DNA of 64,000 nucleotides from Papaver somniferum (lineage: Eukaryota > Streptophyta > Magnoliopsida > Ranunculales > Papaveraceae), in NCBI RefSeq assembly GCF_003573695.1, contig NC_039362.1, positions 9,616,489 to 9,680,488 on the forward strand, given 5' to 3'. Below the pieces are notes generated by a model that worked only from the letters and a program-made list of their open reading frames with translations, had not been told where the DNA came from and did not search any database. Of this stretch, positions 44,716-56,479 are shown one piece after another. Both the position numbers and the translations under genes were made by a program. Within the stretch, counting starts at the first letter, position 1; each line of letters begins with the position of its first letter.

Positions 44716-47256
44716 TTAAGCCCTCTTCCGCTTAGAGGTCTTCCACAGCCTAAGAATGTACGCCACTACTTCTTTCAAAGTAGCCTTTCTCTTCTCCTTG
44801 AAGTTCCACAATTCTGGAACGATGTACCTTCCACTAGGGTTATAATCATTCATTTCCATGAGGGCAGTTGTGACAGCACTGTAAACCTCCTCACCATAAT
44901 TTCTTCTCAGACCCTTTAACTTATCATCGTCTTCGTTTATAATCTCTTGTGTTAGCAAAGAATCGAAGTTCAGTGTAAAATACATACTTATTATCATTCA
45001 CGATGTACTTTCACATGAATACAACAACCAAGCCTTTAGTCCCACAAATCCTTAATAGAAATATTTGTCATCATTTAGTTGATTCAATTATGGCTTCAAG
45101 AGGTCTTAGGTTTGCTTGGGTATCAATTTGCAATATTTTAACCCCTCACCTTTCATAAAGTGGATTTTTTACTTGGGATGTAAACATTGTAGAGGAATCA
45201 GTGACGGGAGCACCCTTACTCAAATGAAGGACCTTATCAACTTTAAAATTTATAAACCTGGACAAAAGAAATTGTGGCAGGTTACCTGATGGCTATTTCT
45301 CATGTTGATGATTTTGTAAGGGTGCCAATCTGGATCTCCAAGGTATTCTTCCCAAGCGGAGCACATCAGTGTAGCTTGATTACTTTCACTGCCGTATTTC
45401 CTCTTACATGCTTCATGGAATGGTCTGTCATCAAGCTCTCCCATTCGCTTGACCCCAATTAGAGCACGGCCGCCAGACATTTCTCTCAGTCCCGACAAGC
45501 CCGAGGGAATCTATACCATCAGAAAGATAACAGGGAGAGAGAGGGGGGGGGGGAGAGAGAGAGCTCACACTAATTAATTCTTTACGAGCTTCCTGTAGCT
45601 CATCATTGCTTTTACGCTCCTTGACTACTAGAGCCTGGTTGAGATCTTCAAGACTTTCCAGTTCTCCCTCTTTCTCTTCCAGGTGCTTAGACATTTCATC
45701 CATCTTTTTGTTGAATGCCGCGTCCTCATCTCCTCCCATGTGCTTCAGCACATTTAAGTTTCCCTTCAACCGCTCAATCTCCAGCTCCAATGCTTGTTTC
45801 GCATCCAATTGCTTCTCTAAAGCAAGTATCCTGCTATGAAGATTTTCCTTTTCTTTCTGTATCAACAATCATAACCAATTAATAATTTAAGTAACTTCCA
45901 AGATATGCATTTACATTGTTCTACAGAAAATCTATCAAGATGTAGCATTAGATAGTATACCTTATGGTCTTCTGCTAGCTTAAATACATTTTCATCCGCC
46001 TTCTTTTGTTCCACACAAGCCGTTACAAGGGAGCTATTCTTCGTGGCATTCTGAACACACAAACGAAAACAGTATTATCAGTCAGCAATGATGAGAAATG
46101 ACAAACAACAATTACATATGAAATTGCAGTCTTACTCTTACCTGTAACTTTTCCTTGGCTAATTTGTTCCGCTCAGTTTCATTCCGGGCCTCACGCTTCT
46201 CCAGTTCTGATCTTCGATGCTCGAGCTCTTTCCTCTGAGTGTCCAACTCTGACTTGACTTTATTGTGCTCTTGGCAAATCCTCGGGAAATGATTCTTTGC
46301 GGTCTGTTGCATCTTCAAAAGCTCTGCCAAGTGCAAGTAAGCATGAGTCAGTTTTTTGTAACTGTAAATACCATACCATCGTTGTATTTCTGATGAAGCC
46401 TATCGTTCTGACTCACCAAGTTACTCAAAGATATATTGGTTTCATTGTATTTACACTCAATTTCTTTCATTTTCATACTTTTGACTTCAATATCATTAGC
46501 CAACTTTGAGACAAGTTGATTTGTCTTTCTCTCTTCTTCGGACACAATATCGGCAGCAGTTTTTAGGTTCCCAATTTTTTCCAGTTGTTCAGCAACAATA
46601 CTTCCACCATCTAAATCATCTTCTCGTGCCACCCAGCCATAAAGACTAGTCCTACGATGCTTCTTTGCACACCAATCTTTCTTCCCATGATGATCCGCTT
46701 CGAAGAACTTCTCAAATAACATTGCATTGTAAAACCCAGGCCAGCCTTTGTTAAAAACTACAAGAGCATATCCTGAATGTTTACCACTATGTTTATTCCA
46801 CAGAGGTTGCACCTTCACAGGATTAAACCCTTGCCTAGTGAACTGCTCTGTGAGCTGACTTTTTCCTGCATACTTCCCATCATTCGATTCAGTAGGAAGG
46901 TCGACAACACCCACCCAAGGATAAACAAAAAGTTCATCACAGTTCTGATCAACCTCAACTTCAGGCTGAGCTTGAACCACTACTGGTGCTAGCTCCGTCT
47001 CCAGAAATTTAGACAATGCCAAGTGGTTTGCCCTGTGTTTAGCGCTCTTACTACGAGAACTCGCTATCCCAACAGCGTGCTGCTTGATATCCTTGTAGAG
47101 GTAGTCTAGTTTCTTCTTCCCTTGACAAAATGGACACCGGAAGACATTCTCTGCGAATTTGACTTTGCGTTTCCCATTCTTCATCAATTCATACTCCTTA
47201 TCTCCATAATCGTCGATCTCAAACTCACTAATTTCTGAATCTTCGTCAGAGCTCAT
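44716..47256 (-). CDS. FDM/IDN2-like XS-XH domain protein, copy A (altered splice sites)
   Basis: This belongs to the plant FDM/IDN2 family, which binds double-stranded RNA in RNA-directed DNA methylation. Coding exons (minus strand): 47256-46377, 46323-46142, 46050-45961, 45856-45569, about 45510-45286 and about 44943-44716, giving about 630 residues. Domains: zf-XS (CPFC...QHA, residues 41-62), XS (about 106-218), long coiled coil (about 235-490), XH at the C-terminus (GVKRMGELD, WEEYLGDPDWHPYK, EVYSAV, RYIVPELWNF). The start MSSDEDSE follows a leader intron (47275-48044). Compared with copy B, the acceptors before exons 5 and 6 read CG and AA instead of AG. Nearby in-frame AGs (18 nt upstream for exon 5; after GAG for exon 6) would keep the frame. 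The exon-5 choice leaves a 58-bp intron. The XS domain lacks three residues around KYAGKSQL. It may be decaying. Confidence 0.8.
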
Positions 47257-47274
47257 TCTTCTCTGCTGTGTCAC

Positions 47275-48044
47275 CTACAAGAATACGACAACATTATACC
47301 AAGTAATAGAGTTCTGTAAACAAGCCATACTTACATAACGAACCCCATTACAGGACTATGTAAACATCAAATGGTCAACCACAGAACTCGCTTGCCAAAG
47401 AGTAACAAGAAAACTAAATCCTAATACAATCATTCACTCCAAAACTCAAATGAATTCATCCAAACTAACAACATACTTAACTTTTTTTTTTTTTTTTTTT
47501 GACAATGCAGTATAATACTACAGCTACGCCGGTTAGAAGAAAATTCAACTTCAAACAAAACATTTCCATGCAAAATAATCAGTATTAACAAAGATCCAGA
47601 ACATAATATCTTACTTGCCAAACAAAATGGAAACTCTAAACAGGTAGTCATAGTCTTCATAACACAATTAACTACAGAATTCATACTTACCAAAGACAAT
47701 GCAGAAAGTTGTATCACTTGTAGAATCTCACAAACTAAATTTCAATTCATCAAACCACTCAACACAGCCATAATCAAGACAATGAAATTATACTCCGTAG
47801 AATACAATGTACAAATTAGTAGAAACAAACTAGAGATACTCAGATTGAAAGCAAAATCCACTTTCAAACAGTTTTTTTTTTCTGATCGATAAAATTCCCA
47901 ATTACTGAACACAATCTAAATCAAAAAAATCAGATAGGGGAAATAAACTAAAATTACCCAGTACATTAGCAAGATAAAACTAAGAAAAAAAAATCAAAAT
48001 GATTCACTAAACATGCTCAAGTATATCACAGATTTAGGGTTTAC
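47275..48044 (-). other. Leader intron of FDM copy A
   Basis: The minus-strand donor TGGCGG|GTAAACC at 48044 and acceptor TTGTAG|GTGACA at 47275 bracket a 770-bp intron. It leaves 18 nt of leader before the ATG. The same arrangement in copy B supports it. The untranslated first exon spans about 48045-48160. Confidence 0.7.
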
Positions 48045-48189
48045 CCGCCAAAAATGATCTCTCGAGGGAAACACCTTCTTTCAAACAACAGATCGAGCTT
48101 GATGCTGGACGAGACGGGTTCAGGGCTTTTGACAGAGAGAGCGGGGAATGAAATGAATTTTACAAACATCAAGATGAGCTAATATGATC

Positions 48190-48988
48190 AAGGGATTGTT
48201 CAATATATTGTTGACTCAGGTGCAAATGTTGATTTAGTTTGCAAATTGGCAAGATGCCCGTTGACTGGTCAACTGTCAAAACATATTATATCATTTAGAG
48301 GCAAAAAAAAAAATAATTTAAAAACTAAAAAATCCAACTTGAAATTTGTTAAACTTTCTGAATTGGCTGATGATCTTCAGAAATTTTAAGTAATTTCCCC
48401 AAATATCTCTTGCATAAGCACCAAGTGAAGATGAAAAACTAAAGAGACCCACCTTTTATTGGACAGAGGCAGTAATTTACTATATTGAACAGCACAAGGG
48501 TATGGCATACGTAGTCCGGATGCTGGCATACATTTGAGAGTTTACTTCCGAACCAAGGGATTTTTACGATTTCAGTTCTTTTTTTTATCATCCTAAGCCT
48601 TTTTTTTTCCGGAGTCGTTACATCGGATTCCAACTTATAAGTACTTTGATGAAATTTCAGTGAACTTCCCCATGTTTGTTTTGTCATGTGAGAAGGTCAA
48701 TAACAAAAATCTAAACTGCAATAACAGGAAGATCAAAAACTGTCCTTGTTCTAGCAAGCAGCATGTTAATCATGTCACACAATGCATAATAACAGCAATG
48801 TTAAAACTACCACAACCACAACCAAAACATCATGAGCAAGATGCTAAGAAGGAATATACTGCAAGTCCTTGATGACAAAATAATCATTCAGGAGGTCAAT
48901 TTCATCTGCTTCAGCTATACCAAAAAATAACAAGCCTTGCTGTCAGCCTATAATTAATTATGAAATGCTTTATACTATACCATCAACC
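48190..48988. other. Spacer between the two FDM copies
   Basis: This holds the upstream region of copy A and the 3' region of copy B, whose 3' untranslated sequence resembles that of copy A (GTCCTTGATGACAAAATA near 48865 and CCTTGATGACAAAATA near 44584). No separate gene. Confidence 0.6.
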
Positions 48989-51900
48989 TTAAGCCCTCTT
49001 TCGCTTAGAGGTCTTCCACTGCTTAAGAATGAATGCTGCCACTTCTTTCAAAGGAGCTTTTCTGTTCTCCTTGAAATTCCATAATTCTGGAACTACGTAC
49101 CTTCCACTAGGGTTATACTCGTTCATTTCCAAGAGAGCGGTTGAAACAGCACTGTAAACCTCCTCACCATAATCTTCTCTCAGACCCTTTAACTTATCAT
49201 CGTCTTCGTTTATAATTTCCTGCATTAGCATAACTCCAAAGCTCAGCGTAAAAAACATACTCATAATTACATAAGATGATAAACAAGGCTAAGCAACTGC
49301 ATTATCTGGGACATGGAGATCAGAAGTGCTTTCACACATATCCTAAAAAATATCTGTCATTATTTTGAGTTGATTCTATTACACGAGCAGGAGATCTTGG
49401 GTTGTTTTTTTTCTTTTCATTTTTTGTGAGTTGATTCTATTACACTAGAAGGAACAGAAGTAAAAAAAACTAGAAAAGCCTGCGAGAGATAATAACTTTT
49501 CCCGGAAGTAGAACTACCATCAATCACAGATTTAACAAGAAGAGATTTTCGGTTTACTTAGGTGTCAATATGCAAATATTTTAATCCCGTAATTACCTCT
49601 TTACTTGGATGTAAAACATTTTAGAGAAATCAGTGACGGGAACACCCATCTAATCAAAACATCAGACCTTATGAGCTTTAAAATTTTAAAACATGGACAA
49701 AAGAAACTGTGGCACATTTATACTACCTGATGGTTGTTCCCCACTTTGATGATTTTGTAAGGGTGCCAGTCTGGATCTTTAAGGTGTTCTTCCCAAGTGG
49801 AGCACATCAGTGTAGCTTGAACATCTACACTGCCATACTTCCTCTTACATGCTTCATTGAATGGTTTGTTATCAAGCTCTCCCATCCTCTTGACCCCAAT
49901 ATGAGCACGACCAGACATTTCTCTCAGTCCCTACAAGCCAGATTTCAAAATAGAAAGGGCATTCAAGATTTTCTCTGCAAGATCCCGGAGGGAGGGAGGG
50001 AGGGAGAGAGAGGGAAAGAGATAGAGATAGAGAGGGAGAGGGGGGGAGAGAGAGAGGGAGAGAGAGAGAGAGCTCACATTAATTAATTCTTTACGAGCTT
50101 CCTGTAGCTCATCATTGCTTTTACGCTCCTTGACTACTAGAGCCTGGTTGAGATCTTCAAGACTTTCCAGTTCTCCCTCTTTCTCTTTCAGGTTCTTAGA
50201 CATTTCATCCATCTTTTTGTTGAATGCCTCGTCCTCATCTCCTCCCATGTGCTTCAGCACATTTAGATTTCCCTTCAAACGCTCGATTTCCAGCTCCAAT
50301 GCTTGTTTTGCATCCAGTTGCTTCTCTAAAGCAAGTATTCTGTTATGTAGGTTTTCCTTTTCTCTCTGTGATCAACAATCACAACCAATTGATAATATAA
50401 GTAAATTGCAAGATTTGCATTTACATTGTTTTGCTGACTTAACAAATAATCTATCAAGATGAACAGTAGATAGTATACCTTCTGGTCTTCAGCTAGCTTA
50501 AGTACATTTGCATCCGCCTTCTTTTGCTCCACACTAGCCATTTCAAGAGAGCTATTCTTTGTGGCATTCTGAACACACAAACAGAAACACTATTATCAAT
50601 CGGCTACCATGGCAAATCACAAACAATAAATCCATATGCACGAGTTATAAAATTATACCAGAATGTTTCTACAAGCAGCGATAGACTATGAATTCCATGC
50701 TATAACAGCAAAAAATTATGGTTTCCATATAATAAATACAATAGACTAGTACTACTTGATATCTTGCATTACATTTTTTACCAAGAAGCATGAACTAACT
50801 CATAAAAGCCAATTCTTTTTGCAGTGTTACTCTTGCCTGTAACTTTTCCTCGGCTAATTTGCTCCGCTCAGTTTCATTCTGGGCCTCACGCTTTTCCAGT
50901 TCTGATCTACGCCGATCGAGCTCCTTCCTTTGGGTGTCCAACTCTGACTTGACCTTATTGTGCTCATGGCAAATCCTCTGGAAATGATTCTTTGCAGTCT
51001 GTTGCATCTTTAAAAGCTCTGCCAAATACAAATCAAGCATGAGTCGGTTTTTATAGCTGTGACGGGAAGTACCAAATATAGAATATTTAAATTTCCTAAC
51101 ATACCATCGTTGTATCTTTGATGAAGCTTATCGTTCTGACTCATCAAGTTACTCAGAGATCGGTTGGTTTCATTGTATTTACACTCAATTTCTCTCATTT
51201 TCATACTTTTGACTTCAATTTCATTAGCCAATTTTGAGACAAGTTTATTCGTCTTTCTCTCATCTTCGGCCACAATATCAGCAGTAGTTTTTAGGTCCCC
51301 AATTTTTACCAGGTGTTCAGCAACAATATTTCCACCATGGTAGTCATCCTCTCGTGCCACCCAGCCATAAAGACTAGTCTCACGGTGCTTCTTTGCACAC
51401 CAATCTCGCTTTCCATGATGATCCGCTTCAAAGAAGTTCTCAAATGACATTGCATTGTGAAACCCAGGCCAGTCCTTGTTAAAAACTACAAGAGCATATC
51501 CTGAATGACCACGAAAATTCCATAGAGGTTGCACCTTCACAGGATTAAACCCTTGTCTAGTGAACTGGTCTTTGAGCTTAGAACCACTTTCTCCTACATA
51601 TTTTCCATCTTTCCATTCGGTAGGAAGGTTGGCAATAACACCCACCCAAGGATAAACAAAAAGTTCATCACGGTCCTGATCAGCCTCAACTTTAGGCTGA
51701 GCCTGAACCACCACTACTGGTGCTAGCTCCGTTTCCAGATATTTAGATAATGCCAAGTGGTTTGCCTTGTTTTTAGCACTCTTACTATGAGAATTTGCTA
51801 TCCCAATAGCGTGCTGCTTGATATCCTTGTAGCGATAGTCTTGTTTCTTTTTCCCTTGACAAAATGGACACCGAAAGACATCCTCTGCGAATTTGACTTT

Positions 51901-51990
51901 GTGTTTCCCATTCTTCATCAATTCATACTCCTTATCTCCATAATCCTCGATCTCAGACTCACTAACTTCAGAATCTTCGTCAGAGCTCAT
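48989..51990 (-). CDS. FDM/IDN2-like XS-XH domain protein, copy B
   Basis: This is the tandem duplicate of copy A with all domains conserved. Coding exons (minus strand): 51990-51105, 51018-50837, 50568-50479, 50365-50078, 49930-49727 and 49219-48989, giving 1881 nt and 626 residues. zf-XS is RCPFCQGKKKQDYRYKDIKQ at the N-terminus. XS carries the family block LPTEWKDGKYVGESGSKL and GHSGYALVVFNKDWPGF. A coiled coil with MGGDEDEAFNKKMDEMSK and the XH domain (HIGVKRMGELDNKPF, DPDWHPYKII, RYVVPELWNFKE) follow. In the known family, XS binds dsRNA and XH mediates pairing, acting downstream of small-RNA production in de novo DNA methylation in the nucleus. The exon-2 donor is GC (CAG|GCAAGA), an accepted minor type; the others are GT-AG. 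A (GA)n tract lies in intron 4. Confidence 0.92.
49983..50072. repeat. (GA)n-rich tract in intron 4 of FDM copy B
   Basis: A purine-only run of GAGAGA and GGGAGG motifs on the plus strand (pyrimidine-rich on the coding strand) follows the donor of intron 4. The corresponding intron of copy A has a shorter G/GA tract at 45533-45562. Confidence 0.85.
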
Positions 51991-52008
51991 TCTGCTCCTC
52001 TGTGTCAC

Positions 52009-53047
52009 CTGCAAGAATACCACAACATTATATCAAGACCAAGTAATAAAGTTCTGTAAACAAGCCATACTCCACTGCTGGATTTTTTGGCAAATATTTA
52101 CTCCTAGTCTGTAAACATAATATGACCCTCAAGCAGTAAGCAGTCTCTACATTGAAACAATCCAAAAGTAAAAGTAATAACAAGTTATTCAGTATCGGTA
52201 AACACAAAACCACACAGTTCACAACTACACAGTGATTCAAGGCTTTCAACCTTTAACTCTCTTCATTGTTTCAAACAACTAAAGCAGGTAACGAACAACC
52301 TCACGGACTAGAATTCCTACCATTCCCTCACAGTCGTTTTCCCAACGACAACCACAGAACTTGCATGCCAAAGAGAAAACATAAAGATGAAACTAAATCC
52401 TCAAAACTCAAGATAACAAAATCCTCAAGATATACACATTTTTTGACAATGCAGCATAATACTACTGCCTTAATTAGCCGAAAAATACAGCATACGCGGG
52501 TTAAAAGAAAAACCAACTTCAAACAAAACATTTCCATGCTGAGTAATCAGTATTAACAAAGATCAAGAACACAATTTTACTAACAAACAAAATGGAAACT
52601 CTAAGCAGGTAGTCATAGTCTCCATAACGCAATAGCTACAGAATTCATACTTACCAAAGACAGTACAGAAAGTTATACCGCTTTTAGAATCTCACAAACT
52701 AAATTTCAATTCAAACCCCCCAAGCAATCATCCAGACCAACAAAATCCACCCAGGAACACATCAATCAAGACAGCAAAATCATCCTCAGTAGAATCCAAT
52801 CCAATGTAGAAATCAGTAGAAAAAAACTAGACACACTCAGATTTAAAGCAAAATCAACTTTCAAACAATTTTTTTTGCTTCTGATCGATGAAATTCCCAC
52901 GGATATTACTAAACACAATCAAAATCAGGTTGAAAGATAGGGGAAACGACTAAACGTGTACATTAGCAAGATCAAGACAAGAAACATACACACAAACACA
53001 GACAAAATCAAAATCATTCACTAAACATGCGGAGCTTTAGGGTTTAC
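52009..53047 (-). other. Leader intron of FDM copy B
   Basis: The donor GGCGG|GTAAACC at 53047 and acceptor TTGCAG|GTGACA at 52009 enclose 1039 bp. The untranslated first exon covers about 53048-53210. Sequence similarity to the copy A leader shows that the duplication includes the promoter-proximal region. Confidence 0.7.
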
Positions 53048-53219
53048 CCGCCAAAAATCAAGATCACTCTAGGGAAACAACACCTCCTTCCAAACGACAA
53101 GCAGATCGAGCTTGATGATGGTGATGATTGAGACCCTAAATCCCTGACGAGAAGGGTTCAGGATTTTTGGCAGGGTTTGCGATTTCACCAAACCAAATGA
53201 AATAAATTTTAATGCGGAG

Positions 53220-53900
53220 AGGGGACTACATATGCGAGGAATGTACACAGGTGGCATACGATATGACGAATGTTTCAGCAAAGCTAAGGCCAGTTGGCCG
53301 GAGTACGGCAAACTGGCATATTTGTTGGTTTCCACCCGCTATAGGAACAAGTGCACGGGGTGGACAAATGAGCAAATTTGTCCAGTCCAGACTCCAGTCC
53401 ATTCCACCCCATAGAGTAGCAGTTACACTGACATCCGTCTTGAGTTGAGTTGGTGGACCATTCGGTCAACTCCAGTCATACCTAAAAAAAATTGACTCAA
53501 AAAGGGCAAATATATCGAAAGTTTCAACTCACCACCAAGTCATTGATTAGATGAGAAGAAAAAACACAAAGCCTAGCTCAATTATAGTAAAGCTAATGAA
53601 AACAAAAAAAAAAAAAAAAAATACAGAAGATCAATGATCTCATGAATGCCTCCCAATTGTTTAGAACTGTATTCAAAGAAATACCACAAAGATGTCAATA
53701 CCAACGCGCCAATTATACACCAAAAACATCACACTATCCATAATCGAGTCCAAAGAACTATACTTTCCATTAAAAAGCCTTGAGTTTCGTTCAATCTAGA
53801 TCACCCACCAAATAGTGAAAGGATAAATGTCCCTAATTCTCTTTCTTATGGCATGGACACCGGAAGACTTCTTCTTTCTCCATTCCCATATAGTATTTCT
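53220..53900. other. Spacer with LINE 3' sequence
   Basis: No gene is seen. A poly(A) run of 18 lies at 53605-53622 on the plus strand. The 53630-53900 part may be degenerate LINE tail. The short ORFs at 53212-53469 overlap in three frames and show no family. Confidence 0.4.
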
Positions 53901-56107
53901 AACAAAATCGTGAAATACCCAACTCAAATTGTAAAAGTTTAAGAAATAATGTCATACTGACCTTGTAGTCTCACAATGCAAAAAATATGTGTTGGTTTGT
54001 CTCGTCAACTTTCTTACATAATAAACACCCATTCACCATGATAGAATTCTTGTATATATCCAATGTGGGATCCACATCGTAACAAAGAGTCCAGACAAAG
54101 AATATAACCTTCAGCAGAATTCTAGGATTCCATACAGATTTATAGGGAAACATTAGTAACCCATCATATTTCAGATTTTTGTAACATTCAGCCACGAAAA
54201 TCCTTTATTCCCCCTTGCCTGATTCTCAAATCAGACCCACTGTTACCGTTAATAACCGGCACCAGATTCAAAAGATGAGCAACATCCTCAACTTCTTCAT
54301 CTTTTAGAAGTCTACAGAATGCGAAACTCCACCTATTAACATCAATATTTCTTGTATGGTTGCATCTTGTTTTCGGCTAATCTTGTAAAGAGACGGAAAT
54401 AACGATCTTGGAGGCTGCCCATTTAACCAATTCTCCTTCCAGAACAAAACCCTATTCCCACTATTCACTTGTAAAACAGAATTCTGGAGCACATTAGAAT
54501 TGTTTTTAATATACCTGCCCATAAGTTTTACCAACCGGCTTGTTATTCTCATTTGGAAAGAATGCTTCAAGATTTCCTCCAAATTTATGGTTAACAACCT
54601 TTCTCCACAACGTCTTTTTCCCATTTCTGTACCTCCATATCCACTTTGCATGAAGTGCCTTGTTCATTATCCTTAATTTTCTGATGCCGACTCCTCCTCT
54701 TTCTTTAAGTAAACTTAGCTTTTTTCAACCTACCCAACTTTTCTTAGTCTTGTTAGGAGAAGATCCCCATAAAAACTGACGCATAATTTTCTCCATCTTT
54801 TTTCCACAGAAGCCGGAATTTGAAATAACGACAAAAAATATACGGGCAAACTCGATAGTACATGCTTAATCAACATTAGCCTGCTACCCTTCGTCAAATA
54901 TCTCATATGCCAAACACTTAAACGTTTCTGAAATTTCTACAAACTAACTTCCCAAACACCAACTTCCTTTGATTTATTACCAAGCGGGATACCGAAATAT
55001 TTCGTAGGAAAGGATGCCATTGAACACCCAAAAATAAGTGCATTGTCAACAACATTCATAGCTCCCCCACTGCAACCAACGCGCTTTTCTGAAAATTTAC
55101 TTTTAAACCTGCGACCAACTCAAAAGCAAGTAAAATATTTTTTGAATTCTGAACTTGTTCAACATCATCATCTAAAAAAATAATCAAATCGCTCGCGAAT
55201 TGCAAATGGGTGATACTAAGTGCATTAGCAGCATGACTGAAACCAGCAATGAGTTGCAACTCATCTTCTTTTTTAATCATGACAGAAAGAACTTCTACCA
55301 CCATTATGAAAAGAAATGGAGAGATTGGGTCTCCTTGCTCAATTCCTTTTCCACTTCTAAACAACTCTGGCACCGATCCATTTATAATCATCGCAAATCT
55401 GGTAGAAGACAAGCACCATTTAATCCGCCAAATGTTCCCAAAACCAAACCTAGACATTGTATAATCTAGACAACCGCAAGTGACGCTATCAAAGGATTTA
55501 TCCAAGTCAAATTTCAGTACCAAACCTGGAATCTTAGCTCCCTCTCTTGCATCAATTAACTCAGAAGCAATGGGTATTCCATCTGTAATTTGTCTACTAT
55601 CTATGAATGTTCCCTGGAACTCCGAAATAATAGAAAGAATGATCAACTTTAATCTTTCCGAAAGAATTTTCGAAATTATTTTATAGACGCCACCAATTAT
55701 ACTTATTGGTCTGAAATTATGCATACTTGTAGCTCCATCACACATCTGAATAAGCACAATATTTGTGCAGTTTAGCTTCCAGTCAATCCTCCCTGTTGAT
55801 TCAAATTCTTTCATAACTGCCATTAGATCTTCCTTGGTAACATCCCAAACTGCCTTGAAAACCTTCATTGTGTACCCGTCTGGTCCAGGGGACTTATTGG
55901 AACCAAACCCCAGATAACTTTCCTTACTTCCTCCCCCTAAAACAGCTTTTCAAGAATGATATTGTGTTGTACACTAATGTTTGGAAGCTGAAAATTATCA
56001 AAAGTCGGTCGAGAATGAACATTCTCGCTGAATAAATTCTCATAAAAGTTCTTTGCTTCCTTACTGATTAGGTTCTTGTCATGAAACATAACCCCATTGA
56101 TCATCAT
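53900..56107 (-). pseudogene. Plant L1-type LINE, 5'-truncated and inactive
   Basis: Minus-strand pieces appear in the order expected of LINE ORF2: the linker MFHDKNLISKEAKNFYENLF (about 56095), then after a frameshift FGSNKSPGPDGYTMKV and the reverse transcriptase (55868-55056). RT blocks are NFRPISIIGGVYKIISK, FQGTFIDSRQITDG, LKFDLDKSFDSV (first catalytic Asp present), GIEQGDPISPFLF, and QFASDLIIFLD, where the usual ADD has become ASD. Two more pieces follow: 54651-54304 (GNRVLFWKENWLNGQPP) and the zf-RVT zinc region at 54195-53971 (VFWT-type block, CLLCKKVDETNQHIFF). No endonuclease domain is seen. Several stops and frame changes make it inactive. Confidence 0.85.
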
Positions 56108-56449
56108 CTCTGCTACAATTTTTTTTGCAATCCCCAGACCAGCAGCCATTGAACCCACACATTCACTTTCATTGTTTCTCCCAATAAATCCAAAGCCTGC
56201 CACACCTGGATTTTCCTTAGATGCTCCATCACAACAAATACGGATTTGATTGTTTTCTGGCAAACTGAAATGAATCTCCTTAACTCTTGTAGTTTTACTT
56301 CTTATCCCCTTAAGCCCAAAATATAAGATGATATTCAAATCATAACTACAATTATACATCATGGGTCGGGATCGACTGACAAAAGCTTTTAACAAAACAT
56401 AATCACCGTTGGATAATTTGTATCTAATGGTTAACATATTTGATGACAT
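56108..56449 (-). pseudogene. LINE C-terminal RNase H remnant fused to the next LINE
   Basis: The frame contains IRICCDGASKENPGVAGFGF and GSMAAGLGIAKKIVAE, the first part of the plant RNase H-like domain (RVT_3) found at LINE C-termini. It runs without a stop straight into the EN-RT linker of the element at 53900-56107. That order (RNase H before RT) is not natural and marks a junction near 56107. This piece may be the distal end of the LINE whose zinc region lies at 58822-59738. Confidence 0.7.
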
Positions 56450-56479
56450 GGCATATGAATTATTTTTGATTTGTGTTTG

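Noticed and set aside
49709..50086. 125-codon plus-strand ORF with RERE repeats
   Set aside because: It is antisense to exon 5 and the (GA)n intron of FDM copy B.
53605..53622. Poly(A) run considered as the LINE tail
   Set aside because: The LINE is on the minus strand, so its tail should appear as T on the plus strand; the run has the wrong orientation.
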